The translations under genes and the position numbers were made by a program. Under the pieces are notes generated by a model, which ran no database searches, had not been told where the DNA came from, and worked only from the letters and a program-made list of their open reading frames with translations. Positions 49,941-58,509 of a DNA stretch of 64,000 nucleotides are shown here, piece by piece. Origin of the DNA: Nocardia tengchongensis. GTDB lineage: Bacteria > Actinomycetota > Actinomycetes > Mycobacteriales > Mycobacteriaceae. How positions within the stretch are numbered: position 1 is the first letter of the stretch; each line of letters starts with the position of its first letter. The stretch lies in contig NZ_CP074371.1 in assembly GCF_018362975.1 (NCBI RefSeq), positions 4,588,001-4,652,000 on the forward strand, read 5' to 3'.

Positions 49941-50579
49941 ATGACCGACACCGGTGAGGACGCCAAGAAGGTGGCGATCCGATCTTTGGAGATCATGGCT
50001 GCCGGCGAGCTCGCCGACTTCGAGGCGGTGATCCACCCCGAGGCGACCAACCGCGAGGACACGGCCGAGCCGCCCGCCACCCGCGGCAAAGGCCCGGCCG
50101 CCTTCCACGCCAGCGCCGAATGGCTGCGCTCGGCCTACGCCGACCTGCACTGGGAAGTGCACGAGGCGACGGCCGAGGGCGACCTGGTGGCCCTGCACGT
50201 CACCATGAGCGGCCGCCAGACCGGCACCTTCGTCGTGTACGGCCCGGACGCCCAACCGGCCCAAGCCTTCCCGTCCACCGGCAAGACCTTCGCGGTGACG
50301 CAGACGCACTGGATTCGCGTCCGCGACGGCAAGCTGATCGAACACTGGGCCAACCGCGACGACCTCGGCCAAGCCACCCAACTCGGCTGGGTCCCACCCA
50401 ACCCGATCTACCTGCTCCGCATGCGCCGCGCCCTGGCGGAGGCCCGCAAGGCGCGCACTGAGATTGGCGTGTCCCTAACGACGACCGGTCTCGTGGATTT
50501 CGGTTGGGCGACAACTGACCTGATCTGTTCCCGCCCGCCCATCAGCATGAGCGGATCCGCTGTCCCGGAACGGATCTGA
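49941..50579 (+). CDS. SnoaL-like ester cyclase/polyketide cyclase family protein
   Basis: 212 residues. The SnoaL-like core is clear: VAIRSLEIMAAGELADFEAV, AEWLRSAYADLHWEVHEATA, FPSTGKTFAVTQTHWIRVRD and LIEHWANRDDLGQATQLGW. The ATG at 49941 follows CGGAGGG. About 35 C-terminal residues after RKART have no counterpart that I know and may result from a 3' frame change. Substrate unknown. Confidence 0.8.
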   Translation: MTDTGEDAKKVAIRSLEIMAAGELADFEAVIHPEATNREDTAEPPATRGKGPAAFHASAEWLRSAYADLHWEVHEATAEGDLVALHVTMSGRQTGTFVVYGPDAQPAQAFPSTGKTFAVTQTHWIRVRDGKLIEHWANRDDLGQATQLGWVPPNPIYLLRMRRALAEARKARTEIGVSLTTTGLVDFGWATTDLICSRPPISMSGSAVPERI

Positions 50580-50623
50580 CAGCTGATTCCAGATTTGTCA
50601 GTGGCTGACGTTAGCTTGCCCGT

Positions 50624-51052
50624 GTGACTGAGTTCGTGGACTTCAACCTCAAACTGGCTGTGATCGAAGAGCTTATGTATGGAGAGGATCCGAAGCTTGC
50701 ACCCTGGTCGCTCGAGGAAACGCTAGCGGCCCAGGGCTTCTCCGGTGATCTCTGGCAGTACTCCTTCGACAACTTCCCCGACCAGGTGGTGCCGGAAGCC
50801 CGCGCATTCTTCGAGAGCCTCGAGCTCCCCGCCGATCTACTTGCCGGAGTCCACCAGCTGAACTTCGATGGTGGCTGTCAGGTGTACTTCGAATGCTGCC
50901 CACACTGGGATGGCGAGAGCGACCAGTTCGACGTTCACAGCCTCGATGACCTCCGCCACCTTCCTGGCCTGAAGCGCGTTGTCTGCGCCGATCTGCTTGC
51001 GCCCCATCTCCAGGACATCTTGCGTTCCCTGGGCATCGAATTGGTCTTCTAG
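50624..51052 (+). CDS. Immunity-like hypothetical (possibly DUF6892)
   Basis: 142 residues, GTG start. The opening FVDFNLKLAVIEELMYGEDP resembles a small uncharacterised domain I recall as DUF6892. An acidic body with Cys-rich GGCQVYFECCPHWDGESDQF follows. No signal or membrane segment. Size, acidity and isolation fit immunity proteins, but nothing proves it. Confidence 0.5.
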   Translation: MTEFVDFNLKLAVIEELMYGEDPKLAPWSLEETLAAQGFSGDLWQYSFDNFPDQVVPEARAFFESLELPADLLAGVHQLNFDGGCQVYFECCPHWDGESDQFDVHSLDDLRHLPGLKRVVCADLLAPHLQDILRSLGIELVF

Positions 51053-51081
51053 GGCCCGCCGTGTAATCGGCAGTTGCGCTA

Positions 51082-51468
51082 TCAGGCGGGCCGCGCCTCC
51101 AGGTAGTCCGGTGCACCCGCGCCGCGCAACAGCAGCCGCACGGACGATGGCGCCCAACGAAAGGTCGGGTCGGATCCGAGTATCGGCTCTACCAATGTGA
51201 CGGTTCGCCCGTTCCACTCGAGCTCGAACCTGCCCGCCATCAACACGTTGCGGACCCAGTCCGACTCTCGGCCATGGCTCAAGGCGATGCGATACCTGCC
51301 GTGATGGATGAACACTGCCACCGGGCTTCGGTATTCGCGTCCGGAAATGCGCCCGTGATGCACCAGCACTGCCCAGGCGGGTACCAACTGCATCATCCGG
51401 AATGCCAGACGGTTGATGACCCGGCGCTCGAGGCGGGCCAAGTTGCGTGAAAAGGGCACGGTCTCCAT
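51082..51468 (-). CDS. Deazaflavin-dependent nitroreductase (DDN)-family protein
   Basis: 128 residues. Ddn/FDOR-B-like split-barrel pattern: METVPFSRNLARLERRVINR, VLVHHGRISGREYRSPVAV, DWVRNVLMAGRFELEWNGRT and VTLVEPIL. Such F420-dependent proteins of actinobacteria reduce quinones or nitro compounds. The ATG at 51468 gives the family N-terminus; longer reads run into a different gene. It follows the SRPBCC gene on the same strand. Confidence 0.8.
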   Translation of the reverse strand: METVPFSRNLARLERRVINRLAFRMMQLVPAWAVLVHHGRISGREYRSPVAVFIHHGRYRIALSHGRESDWVRNVLMAGRFELEWNGRTVTLVEPILGSDPTFRWAPSSVRLLLRGAGAPDYLEARPA

Positions 51469-51588
51469 GCTGCCTGCCGCGCTCGCGGCGGACCCTGGTG
51501 GCAGTCGGTTGGCCGTATGGATCGAGGCGGTTTGGCAAATCAGTACTGTCATAGGGCGGTGCCGCGGCTGGCTGTACCGAGTGATCAG

Positions 51589-51610
51589 CGGCAGTTCCGG
51601 ACGTTCCGCC
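51589..51610 (+). repeat. Partial copy of the 51-63 kb intergenic repeat
   Basis: The sequence cggcagttccggacgttccg resembles the 5' block of the dispersed repeat (cggcagtagcggacgttctg), same orientation. Only the first 22 bases are recognisable; it lies in the gap between the DDN-like and SRPBCC genes. Confidence 0.4.
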
Positions 51611-51619
51611 GGGTCTAGA

Positions 51620-51978
51620 TCATTGTCCGTAGGAGTAGCGCAGGTCGGCGAACAGCAGTTGGTTGAGCCGAAAGCGAAGGTGCCCGGTTTTACTCTGGTC
51701 TGGCGCGTCTCCGGCGGCCAGCAAAGTGAACCGCAATAGTGTCCCACGTCAGTGGCGGTCTCGAGATCGAAGTGGATCTGATCATCAGGTCTGCTGGGCC
51801 ACAGAGATGACCACACGACGGTTGACGGTTCATCGGCGCTCGAGACAGTCGGCTCCATCTCATCCGCTAGCAGGTTGAGCCACGGGCGAGTGCTCGGCTG
51901 CGTCGGATCGACCAGTGATCGCCAGACTGTGGCCGGCGGTGCGGGAAGACTCCTCGCGCGCGAACCGATCTCGATCAT
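51620..51978 (-). CDS. SRPBCC-family protein (frameshifted)
   Basis: The START-like N-terminus MIEIGSRARSLPAPPATVWR then SLVDPTQPSTRPWLNLL is followed by strands (TVVWSSLWPSRPDDQIHFDL). At 51743-51745 one base of a GGG (minus strand) is missing; the remaining frame then reads LLRFTLLAAGDAPDQSKTGH and LRFRLNQLLFADLRYSYGQ to the stop at 51620. Corrected length is 119 residues, a bit short for the family. A hydrophobic-ligand-binding role is inferred from the fold. Confidence 0.75.
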
Positions 51979-52079
51979 GCTTGCAGCCTACGGAATGTCC
52001 GTTTGCCGTCCCGCGACGTCAAACGCTCCTGTCCGATTCTTCAAAGACGCCACGCTCACCGCCGCCTAGCCTCCGGTGC

Positions 52080-52934
52080 ATGAGTATCGACCTGGAAGCT
52101 GCTCGACAGTTCATCGAATCCGGCGCCCGTGTCCTGGAACGCCACCAGCTCGCCGTCCTTCTCGACAACGGGCCTGTCGAGCCCGTGCTGACCGCGCTCG
52201 CGGCGTATCAGAACCGTGACGGTGGGTTCGGCCATGCCCTCGAGCCCGACGTGCGGTGCCCTGGCAGCCAACCGGCCGCGGCAGTGGTGGCCCTCGACGT
52301 CCTCGCCGACATCAACGCCACCCGCGCCCCCATGGTCACCGAGATCGCCGACTGGATCGCCACCATCGCCCACCCTGACGGCGGTATCCCCACCGTGCTG
52401 CCCTCGGCAGACGGCCACCCCCGCACGCCCTGGATGACACCGAGCCCGGAATCGGGCTTCCTCACCTACGCCCTCGCGGCAGGACTGTGGCGACTCGGCG
52501 CGCAGCATTCCTGGCTCGACACCGCGACGACCTGGTGCTGGAGCCAGATCGAGGCGATCGACAAACCGGTCGGCTACACCGTCAAATTCGCCTTGCAGTT
52601 TCTCGACGCAGTCCCCGACCCCGCCCGCGCCGCCGCGGCCATCGAGCTGCTACGTCCGGCGATCCGCGAGGACGGCACGGTGCCCGTCGAAGGTGGAATC
52701 GAGAACGAGCACATCAAACCTCTCGACCTTTCACCCCGACCCAACGCACCGAGCCGGGCCCTGTTCGACGACTCCACGATTACCGCCGAACTGCAGCGAC
52801 TCGAACACGAACAACTCGACGACGGCGGCTGGGACTTCGACTTCCTGCACTACTTTGCCGGCCAGACCGTGGAATGGCGCGGCCTGACCACCCTGGCCGC
52901 CATCCGAACCCTGCGCGAGCACCGACGGATCTGA
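52080..52934 (+). CDS. Terpenoid-cyclase-fold protein (prenyltransferase/squalene oxidase repeats)
   Basis: 284 residues. Alpha/alpha-barrel repeats are seen in LTALAAYQNRDGGFGHALEP, IADWIATIAHPDGGIPTVLP and RLEHEQLDDGGWDFDFLHYF. The QNxDGGFG and DGGW motifs match QW-type repeats, but the DxDD or DCTAE catalytic acids of cyclases are not visible, so an enzymatic role is uncertain. The ATG at 52080 is preferred to the upstream extension, which looks like antisense of the SRPBCC gene. A hairpin terminator follows. Confidence 0.75.
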   Translation: MSIDLEAARQFIESGARVLERHQLAVLLDNGPVEPVLTALAAYQNRDGGFGHALEPDVRCPGSQPAAAVVALDVLADINATRAPMVTEIADWIATIAHPDGGIPTVLPSADGHPRTPWMTPSPESGFLTYALAAGLWRLGAQHSWLDTATTWCWSQIEAIDKPVGYTVKFALQFLDAVPDPARAAAAIELLRPAIREDGTVPVEGGIENEHIKPLDLSPRPNAPSRALFDDSTITAELQRLEHEQLDDGGWDFDFLHYFAGQTVEWRGLTTLAAIRTLREHRRI

Positions 52935-52978
52935 CCCGCACCACAAAAGCTGTTTCGACATCTGCATCATCGAGGACC

Positions 52979-52998
52979 ACGACGCCCGAGGGCGTCGT
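52979..52998 (+). terminator. Terminator after cyclase-fold gene
   Basis: Stem acgacgccc/gggcgtcgt with a minimal centre, followed by catcgttttcc, 45 bp past the stop. The T4 run supports intrinsic termination. Confidence 0.6.
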
Positions 52999-53070
52999 CA
53001 GCCATCGTTTTCCGAACGTCCACGCCTGTTATGTGCTCGCCCACCCCGTCACGCCGCACACCTCGATGTC

Positions 53071-53262
53071 TCATCGTGTTTCCTCCCGCAAGGTCGGGTC
53101 ACCCGGCGCGACCGGCCTACGGCGTGGCCGGCGTCGCGAGGTCGCAGCGGGCCGTCGAGACAGGAAGGCGGTGAAGGCTTCGAACCCGCGGGGCACGTCC
53201 TCACATGCGTGGATTTCCTGCGAATCCCGATACTGAGACTGGCGCGCGGCGTACTTTGGCTA
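53071..53262 (-). pseudogene. Degraded 3' gene fragment (crotonase-like tail?)
   Basis: The 350-bp gap between the cyclase-fold and amine oxidase genes contains, on the minus strand, about 63 in-frame codons without a start: YAARQSQYRDSQEIHACEDV then PRGFEAFTAFLSRRP, ending at TGA (53071). The phrase resembles C-termini of enoyl-CoA hydratases, but the match is from memory and weak. An in-frame TAG just upstream marks it as a remnant. Confidence 0.3.
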
Positions 53263-53357
53263 TGCCAGACCCTGCGGTGACGAGCTGGCCCAGTCACCTC
53301 ACGTGATGGCGGCGACACGTGGCACGAGTGCGGAACTTCCGGACGAAGGGGCGACTC

Positions 53358-54725
53358 ATGGCAGCCGATGTCGATTTTTGTATCGTGGGCGCGGGTTTCG
53401 CGGGATTGACCGCCGCGCTGCGGCTGAAGCAGGCCGGCCGCTCGGTCGCCCTGCTGGAGGCGCGTGACCGGGTCGGAGGACGCACCTTCACCGAGTTCCT
53501 GCCCGACGGGACCTGGATAGATCGCGGCGGTGCGTGGGTCGGCCCCGGGCAGGACCGTATCAAGGCCCTGATGGCTGAATTCAGCGTGACCGAATACAAG
53601 GAGTATGTCGACGGCGACGCGATGATGATCGTCGACGGCAAGAAGCACCGTTACTCCGGCACCATTCCCTGGGCGATGAGCCCGTGGGCGATCGCCAACC
53701 TCGGAGCTGGCCTGTTCGAGGTCGGGCAGATGTGCGAGTCGATCCCGTTCGACGCTCCGTGGGAGGCCAAGAAGGCCGGCGAGTGGGATCGAATCTCCCT
53801 GGGGGAGTGGCTGAGTCGAAATATTCACTCCCATCAGGCGCGCGAGATGCTCGACATGGCGTTCGCCGGCATTTACACCTCGGCCGCCTCGGAGGTGTCG
53901 TTGTTGTGGGCGCTGCACCAGATGGGCTCGGGCGGCGGGCCGGTGTTCGTCATCTCCAACAAGGACGGCGCCCAGGACGCCAGGGTGCACGGCGGAATGG
54001 GTGCGATCTATGGGCCGATGGCCGCCGAACTCGGTGACGCGCTGCATCTTTCGACACCGGTGGACCTCATTGCGCAGGACGAGGACGGCGTCAGCGTCCA
54101 CTCCGAGCGGCTCACCGTCCGCGCTCGGCACGCGATCGTCGCCGTGCCGTTGGCCGTCGCCACGCAAATCGCCTACGAGCCAATGCTTCCCGTCGACCGC
54201 ACCTTCCTGCACCGGCGCATGCCCAGTGGTGCCGTCTACAAGATCTCGGTCGTCTACGACACCGCGTTCTGGCGCGCTGACGGCCTGTGTGGACAGTCGG
54301 CCGCGCCCGGCAGCCCGGCCACTCTGACCATCGACGCCTGCACGGACACCGGCACTCCCGGCATCATGTGCGTGATCACCGAAGGTCCCGCGGCTCGCAA
54401 GCTCGGGCTACTCGATCCGGCGGAACGTAAAGCTGTGGTAATCAACGAACTGGTCGACCGGTTCGGGGCGAAGGCCTCGTCCCCGGTCAGCTATCACGAG
54501 CAGAACTGGACGGTCGAGCGCTACTCGGGCGGTGGAATGATCAGTCATGCGCCACCGGGTGTGCTCACCGAGTTCGGTCACGCGCTACGCACCCCCTGCG
54601 GGCGGATCCACTGGGCCGGGAGTGAGAGCTCGGCGATCATGTGCGGCTGGATCGACGGTGCGGTGCGGTCGGGGGAACGTGCCGCCGCAGAGGTCATGGC
54701 CGCCGAAGGCGTTGTGGCGAGGTAG
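53358..54725 (+). CDS. Flavin monoamine oxidase
   Basis: 455 residues. The N-terminal FAD motif DFCIVGAGFAGLTAALRLKQ continues VALLEARDRVGGRTFTE; GAWVGPGQDRI follows; the C-terminal FAD-closing segment is IHWAGSESSAIMCGWIDGAV. The central ALHQMGSGGG...ISNKDGAQDARVHGGMG is typical of MAO/putrescine-oxidase relatives. It should oxidise a primary or secondary amine to aldehyde, ammonia and peroxide. The ATG at 53358 follows GAAGGGG. The first repeat copy starts 50 bp after its stop. Confidence 0.93.
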   Translation: MAADVDFCIVGAGFAGLTAALRLKQAGRSVALLEARDRVGGRTFTEFLPDGTWIDRGGAWVGPGQDRIKALMAEFSVTEYKEYVDGDAMMIVDGKKHRYSGTIPWAMSPWAIANLGAGLFEVGQMCESIPFDAPWEAKKAGEWDRISLGEWLSRNIHSHQAREMLDMAFAGIYTSAASEVSLLWALHQMGSGGGPVFVISNKDGAQDARVHGGMGAIYGPMAAELGDALHLSTPVDLIAQDEDGVSVHSERLTVRARHAIVAVPLAVATQIAYEPMLPVDRTFLHRRMPSGAVYKISVVYDTAFWRADGLCGQSAAPGSPATLTIDACTDTGTPGIMCVITEGPAARKLGLLDPAERKAVVINELVDRFGAKASSPVSYHEQNWTVERYSGGGMISHAPPGVLTEFGHALRTPCGRIHWAGSESSAIMCGWIDGAVRSGERAAAEVMAAEGVVAR

Positions 54726-54775
54726 GTTTCAGCGCCCAGCCCGCCAGCGGGCGATCTCGTGGCCGATCGCGGTAT

Positions 54776-54875
54776 TCGGCAGTAGCGGACGTTCTGCACC
54801 GCAACAGGTTCCGGCCGCCGACGCCCCGTGCTGGCCGGTTCGGTCAGCGCGGTATGCGGCATGACAGGACATTCC
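54776..54875 (+). repeat. Dispersed intergenic repeat, copy A
   Basis: About 100 bp: 5' block cggcagtagcggacgttctg, a GC-rich centre, an 8-bp hairpin (gctggcc/ggtcagc) and 3' block gcggtatgcggcatg. It lies between the amine oxidase and the small minus-strand gene. One of the best conserved copies. Confidence 0.85.
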
Positions 54876-54891
54876 CCTACGTGGTGCGCTG

Positions 54892-55290
54892 TTAGTCCTC
54901 GTTGTCCGTCCGCAGGAGGACACCGGTGACCGAGGAACGGAATTCCATGCGTCGTGTCCGGGGCAGCGGAACCTCGGTGAGCTTGCCGTCGTAGATCATC
55001 CACAGGCCGAAGCAACTGTCCTCTTCGTCGTGGACGAGGACTTGGACCGAGTGCGGATCAGGCCAGTGAAGAGATTCCAAGTGTGCCAAGAGGCCAGTCC
55101 AGTTGTGGCGGCGAAACTGGATCACCCAGGCGTAGCACTCGTCTGTTGCACGGTTGGTGCCCTCAAACATCGCATCGCCGACAGGGGTGAAGCATTGATG
55201 CCATTCACGCTCGTCGTCGCGAACGGTCAAGTGGTGCATGACTTGTTCGGCATCTCGGGCAAGAACGATGACCTCAGCGAATCTACTCAC
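54892..55290 (-). CDS. Immunity-like hypothetical, 132 aa
   Basis: GTG start. Mixed alpha/beta acidic protein: FAEVIVLARDAEQVMHHLTV, ATDECYAWVIQFRRHNWTGL, LESLHWPDPHSVQVLVHDEE and CFGLWMIYDGKLTEVPLPR. No family recognised. Size and composition fit small immunity-type proteins. It is enclosed by repeat copies A and B, so it looks like a one-gene cassette. Confidence 0.5.
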   Translation of the reverse strand: MSRFAEVIVLARDAEQVMHHLTVRDDEREWHQCFTPVGDAMFEGTNRATDECYAWVIQFRRHNWTGLLAHLESLHWPDPHSVQVLVHDEEDSCFGLWMIYDGKLTEVPLPRTRRMEFRSSVTGVLLRTDNED

Positions 55291-55359
55291 TTGCCCGATT
55301 CTCCAGCACGATTCTCATGGAATCTGCACTGGCGGTCCCTGTCTCAACCGCACACAACT

Positions 55360-55445
55360 CGGCAGTAGCGGACGTTCTGCGCTGCACCGGGTTCCGGCCG
55401 TCGGCGCCTCTCGCTGGCCGGTTCGGTCAGCGCGGTTGCGGCTAG
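55360..55445 (+). repeat. Dispersed intergenic repeat, copy B
   Basis: Begins cggcagtagcggacgttctg and has the hairpin cgctggcc ggttc ggtcagcg; the 3' block is shortened to gcggttgcgg. It lies between the 54892 and 55457 minus-strand genes. Confidence 0.85.
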
Positions 55446-55456
55446 CCGCTTATTCG

Positions 55457-56158
55457 TCAGACGACGGAAGGACGGCTCAGGCTCGACCACAGCGGGCGGC
55501 CCTGTTCGGCAAAACGGCGCGCAAGCTCACGGCGAGCGTTGTCGTCACCGATGGTGTTGTTCACACAGAACCGGCCCTCGGCAGCGGTCAACAGCTTCAC
55601 GTTGACCAGGCGGATCGAGGAGAGCGGGCCCGCGACGGTGGCGGGTAGTTCAGTGTCGGTCAGCCCAAGCATCACCACGGCCATCTCGTCGTCCAGATAG
55701 GTGTCGGCGCCATCGGCGAAATCCAGGTCGGGCAGGGCCAGCGTGACCAGGTCGTACCTGTCGAGCATGCCGGAAACCCCGAACCCGAAGTGCGCCACCT
55801 GATTCGACACCGATCGCACCAGATCGCCCAGCCATGAGGTCGCGACAGTCATCGTATCGCTGTCGGCGGGTAGGTCCGCGGAGATGCCATACACCTCGAG
55901 CTCATAGCCATTGGTCGGTTCGGCGTTATCCCATGCGGTGGGGTCGGCGAGACCGCTGCTGGCAACGAGCAGGGCATTGTCGCGACGGGTGATCGTATGG
56001 GCCTGACGCAGCGCCGGCCAAACCGGGCCACCCAGGAAAGACGGGTTGATCAGGTGGGCGATCACGTCGGTGTCGAGACGCCCCCAGGAAGCCCATGCGG
56101 CGTCGATCGCCGCTGCGGTCGCGAAGGTGAGTGATTCGTCCAGTTCGTCGCTCTTCAC
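55457..56158 (-). CDS. Suppressor-of-fused (SUFU)-like hypothetical
   Basis: 233 residues. The central stretch ALLVASSGLADPTAW, then TNGYELEVYGISADLPADSD resembles the bacterial SUFU domain (a ...GLSDP...YEL pattern), which is used as an immunity domain in toxin systems. An N-terminal helix and a C-terminal helix rich in Arg/Glu (NARRELARRFAEQGRP) flank it. No toxin partner is adjacent. Assignment is from pattern memory only. Confidence 0.5.
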   Translation of the reverse strand: MKSDELDESLTFATAAAIDAAWASWGRLDTDVIAHLINPSFLGGPVWPALRQAHTITRRDNALLVASSGLADPTAWDNAEPTNGYELEVYGISADLPADSDTMTVATSWLGDLVRSVSNQVAHFGFGVSGMLDRYDLVTLALPDLDFADGADTYLDDEMAVVMLGLTDTELPATVAGPLSSIRLVNVKLLTAAEGRFCVNNTIGDDNARRELARRFAEQGRPLWSSLSRPSVV

Positions 56159-56214
56159 GGCGCAACACTAAGCGACCGGCGAGACTGCCTGCCATCTGAA
56201 TATGTAGCGCGCGC

Positions 56215-56236
56215 AGCGGCATTACAGGACATCTCC
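56215..56236 (+). repeat. Partial repeat, 3' block only
   Basis: gcggcattacaggacatctc matches the 3' end of copy A (gcggcatgacaggacattcc). The 5' part is missing. Confidence 0.45.
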
Positions 56237-56278
56237 GTAGGTGCTGACCCTCGGCCCGTCGGTGACGTGAACGACCTT

Positions 56279-57607
56279 CTACGCCCTGTCTACCGGTAGT
56301 GTTTCGTCGAGACTGGGAGAAGGCGCACTCGAGGATGGTGCTGAGTTCTGTCCGGCTTGCCTGTTGCGCAACAGGATTGCGCCGACCACGGCGAAGTAGA
56401 TCGCCGGCGGTATCCCGCAAACGATGGCTCTGACCCAATTCGGCATCTGGTCGACGGCAGCCGTCATTGCGGGGATGTAGCCCGGCGCGGCTGTCAGCCC
56501 CAGGTGGTTGATCTCGATGTAGATCCAGGAGACGCCCCACATGGACCCGGCCGCGAACACCACAGTGGTCGCCGCCGCCCAGGCTGCACGGTGTTCATGT
56601 GCCTGAATCGTGTTGTGCAACAGGATAACCAGCAGCGGAGCTATCCAAACCCAATGATGACTCCACGCGAGTGGCGGGGCCATGCAGGCGATCAGGCCGA
56701 CAACGACGACGGCAAGCAGGTTTTGGTCGGCGCGTTGCGCTTTGACGGCGGCGCCGTATCCCAGTGCAGCGGCCGCAGCAACCAGTAGCAGCCACACCGC
56801 TGCGGGTGGTGTCGAGGGTGCCCACAGGTTCGCGAGCACGCCGTTGATGGATTGGTTGAACGGATGGGTGATCGGCCCGATTCGGTCGACATCGTGCACC
56901 GCGTGCAGCCAGTACTCGCGAGAATCGGTCGGGATGATCAGCCAGGCCGCGATTGCCGTTGCGGCTGCGGTGACGGTGGCCGACACTGCTGCTCGCCACT
57001 GTCGAGTCAGGACCAGGTAGGGCAGGAACACTACGGCGGTGAGTTTCACTCCGGTTGCCAGGCCGACGGTCCATCCACGCAATCGTGCCGTGGGTGGCCG
57101 GGTCAGGTCCCAAACGATCATCGCCATGAGGATCAGATTGATTTGGTCCTGCCAGAGTGTTCCTCGTACCGATTCCAGTTCCGCAGCCATCAAGGCGAGC
57201 CCGACACAGGCGGCTGCAAGATTGAGGTCACCGCGATACCCGAGTGCGCGGCAGCTTCGCCACAGAGTCGCCCATAGTGCCACAACGGACACGACGAACA
57301 TCACCAGCTGCGCTGCGACGACCGGCATCAGGGCTAGCGGGACGAAGATTATCGCGGCAAAGGGCGGATAGGTGAACCACCCTCCTGGCGGGACTGGTGC
57401 AGCGTAGAGAGATGCATCGTGTAGCACTTGCAGTGCGCCGCTGCGGTAGATCTCCAGATCGCCTTGGTTGGCCAGCAGCCCGAACTGTGGCGACGCTCGC
57501 AGAGGAATCACCACCATCTGAATAGCCAGTGCGACAACACCAGCCAGCAACGCGACCGCCGCCCATCGCATCGGTATGCCTAACGCGCCTCTACCTCGAT
57601 CTTGCAT
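56279..57607 (-). CDS. GT87/DUF2029 polyprenol-phosphate mannosyltransferase-like membrane protein
   Basis: 442 residues with about 10 membrane helices. GT-C features: first periplasmic loop with the acidic pair in NQGDLEIYRSGALQV, then GGWFTYPPFAAIIFVPLALM, RGTLWQDQINLILMAMIVWD and GLATGVKLTAVVFLPYL. These match mycobacterial alpha-1,6/1,2-mannosyltransferases that build PIM, lipomannan or arabinomannan from polyprenyl-phosphomannose outside the membrane. ATG 57607 is preferred over 57703. Repeat copy C lies 103 bp upstream of it. Confidence 0.88.
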   Translation of the reverse strand: MQDRGRGALGIPMRWAAVALLAGVVALAIQMVVIPLRASPQFGLLANQGDLEIYRSGALQVLHDASLYAAPVPPGGWFTYPPFAAIIFVPLALMPVVAAQLVMFVVSVVALWATLWRSCRALGYRGDLNLAAACVGLALMAAELESVRGTLWQDQINLILMAMIVWDLTRPPTARLRGWTVGLATGVKLTAVVFLPYLVLTRQWRAAVSATVTAAATAIAAWLIIPTDSREYWLHAVHDVDRIGPITHPFNQSINGVLANLWAPSTPPAAVWLLLVAAAAALGYGAAVKAQRADQNLLAVVVVGLIACMAPPLAWSHHWVWIAPLLVILLHNTIQAHEHRAAWAAATTVVFAAGSMWGVSWIYIEINHLGLTAAPGYIPAMTAAVDQMPNWVRAIVCGIPPAIYFAVVGAILLRNRQAGQNSAPSSSAPSPSLDETLPVDRA

Positions 57608-57709
57608 GAACAACCCCCAAAACGCGCGAAATCCGAAAGGAATGCTAACGATCTGACGATCCCACCGTAGCTGTCGTTGACGCACAGCCATTTCCGAACA
57701 CACTCGACT

Positions 57710-57808
57710 CGGCAGTAGCAGACGTTCTGCACCGCAACAGGTTCCGGCCGCCGGCGCCCGCGCTGGCCGGTTCGGTCAGCGCGGTATGCGGCAGAAGAGT
57801 GCGTTCGG
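57710..57808 (+). repeat. Dispersed intergenic repeat, copy C
   Basis: Full copy: cggcagtagcagacgttctg, centre, hairpin cgctggcc/ggtcagcg, gcggtatgcggcag, then agtgcgttcgg shared with copies D and F. The remaining bases of the 350-bp gene-free stretch 57608-57957 show nothing else that I can support. Confidence 0.85.
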
Positions 57809-57957
57809 AGAAGGTCGACAACGCGCTATCCGGCCGCGCATCCGTTCGGTGGATATCTATGGCTTGGTTGGAGGTCAGATCCGGCCGACTCCGACCCGGC
57901 TTGCATTCGATGCCATTTGCAGTCGATGGAGGCCTGCTCGCCGCGCAGGTGAGCGAA

Positions 57958-58416
57958 CTAGGAGATGATCTCACCGCGGCCACGGATCTCCGCCGCCTGA
58001 GCCCGTGCCACTTGCGCCTCTGCTCTGGCCGTAATCCGGTCCTCTTCGAAGAGGAGCACGCCGGCCAATATGTCCAGAGCCTCAGCCATCTTCTCCCTCC
58101 AGTCAGCAAACTCGAAGGGCTCTGCACCGGTCGGCCGCTGCGACCTCACCGAGCGAAGGTGACGCAAAGCGCCCCCGAGTGCGGGGTCAATCACGACAGC
58201 TTCTTCCCGGCGGAAGGTACATGGTCGACACCCATCCTGCACCACTTTCGAAACAGGCCCTAGCGGCACCCATGTACGAGCCTCCGGCTCCGGTTGGTCG
58301 AAGCCATGGTTTTCTCCCGCGGGCGACACGTCCGGGGAATTCGGGAGCAGCAGAGACCAGCAGTCGTCAGGCGCGTCTTCGGGCGGCCACTCGGTCGTCC
58401 TCGCTGTCTTTCCCAT
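57958..58416 (-). CDS. Hypothetical protein, 152 aa
   Basis: Not recognised. The start MGKTARTTEWPPEDAPDDCW leads to a disordered region, then GPVSKVVQDGCRPCTFRREE with CxxC, and a long charged helix at the end (FADWREKMAEALDILAGVLL, then RAEAQVARAQAAEIRGRG). The start is uncertain because the frame is open to 58656. Confidence 0.45.
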   Translation of the reverse strand: MGKTARTTEWPPEDAPDDCWSLLLPNSPDVSPAGENHGFDQPEPEARTWVPLGPVSKVVQDGCRPCTFRREEAVVIDPALGGALRHLRSVRSQRPTGAEPFEFADWREKMAEALDILAGVLLFEEDRITARAEAQVARAQAAEIRGRGEIIS

Positions 58417-58509
58417 TCCCAATCGACCAACTCGAGGCAATATCGCCGTGAGCCCGCAGGCATGGGCGCGCGTTCGTGACAACTGTCGAGTCGGCGTACT
58501 GTCGGCCGC

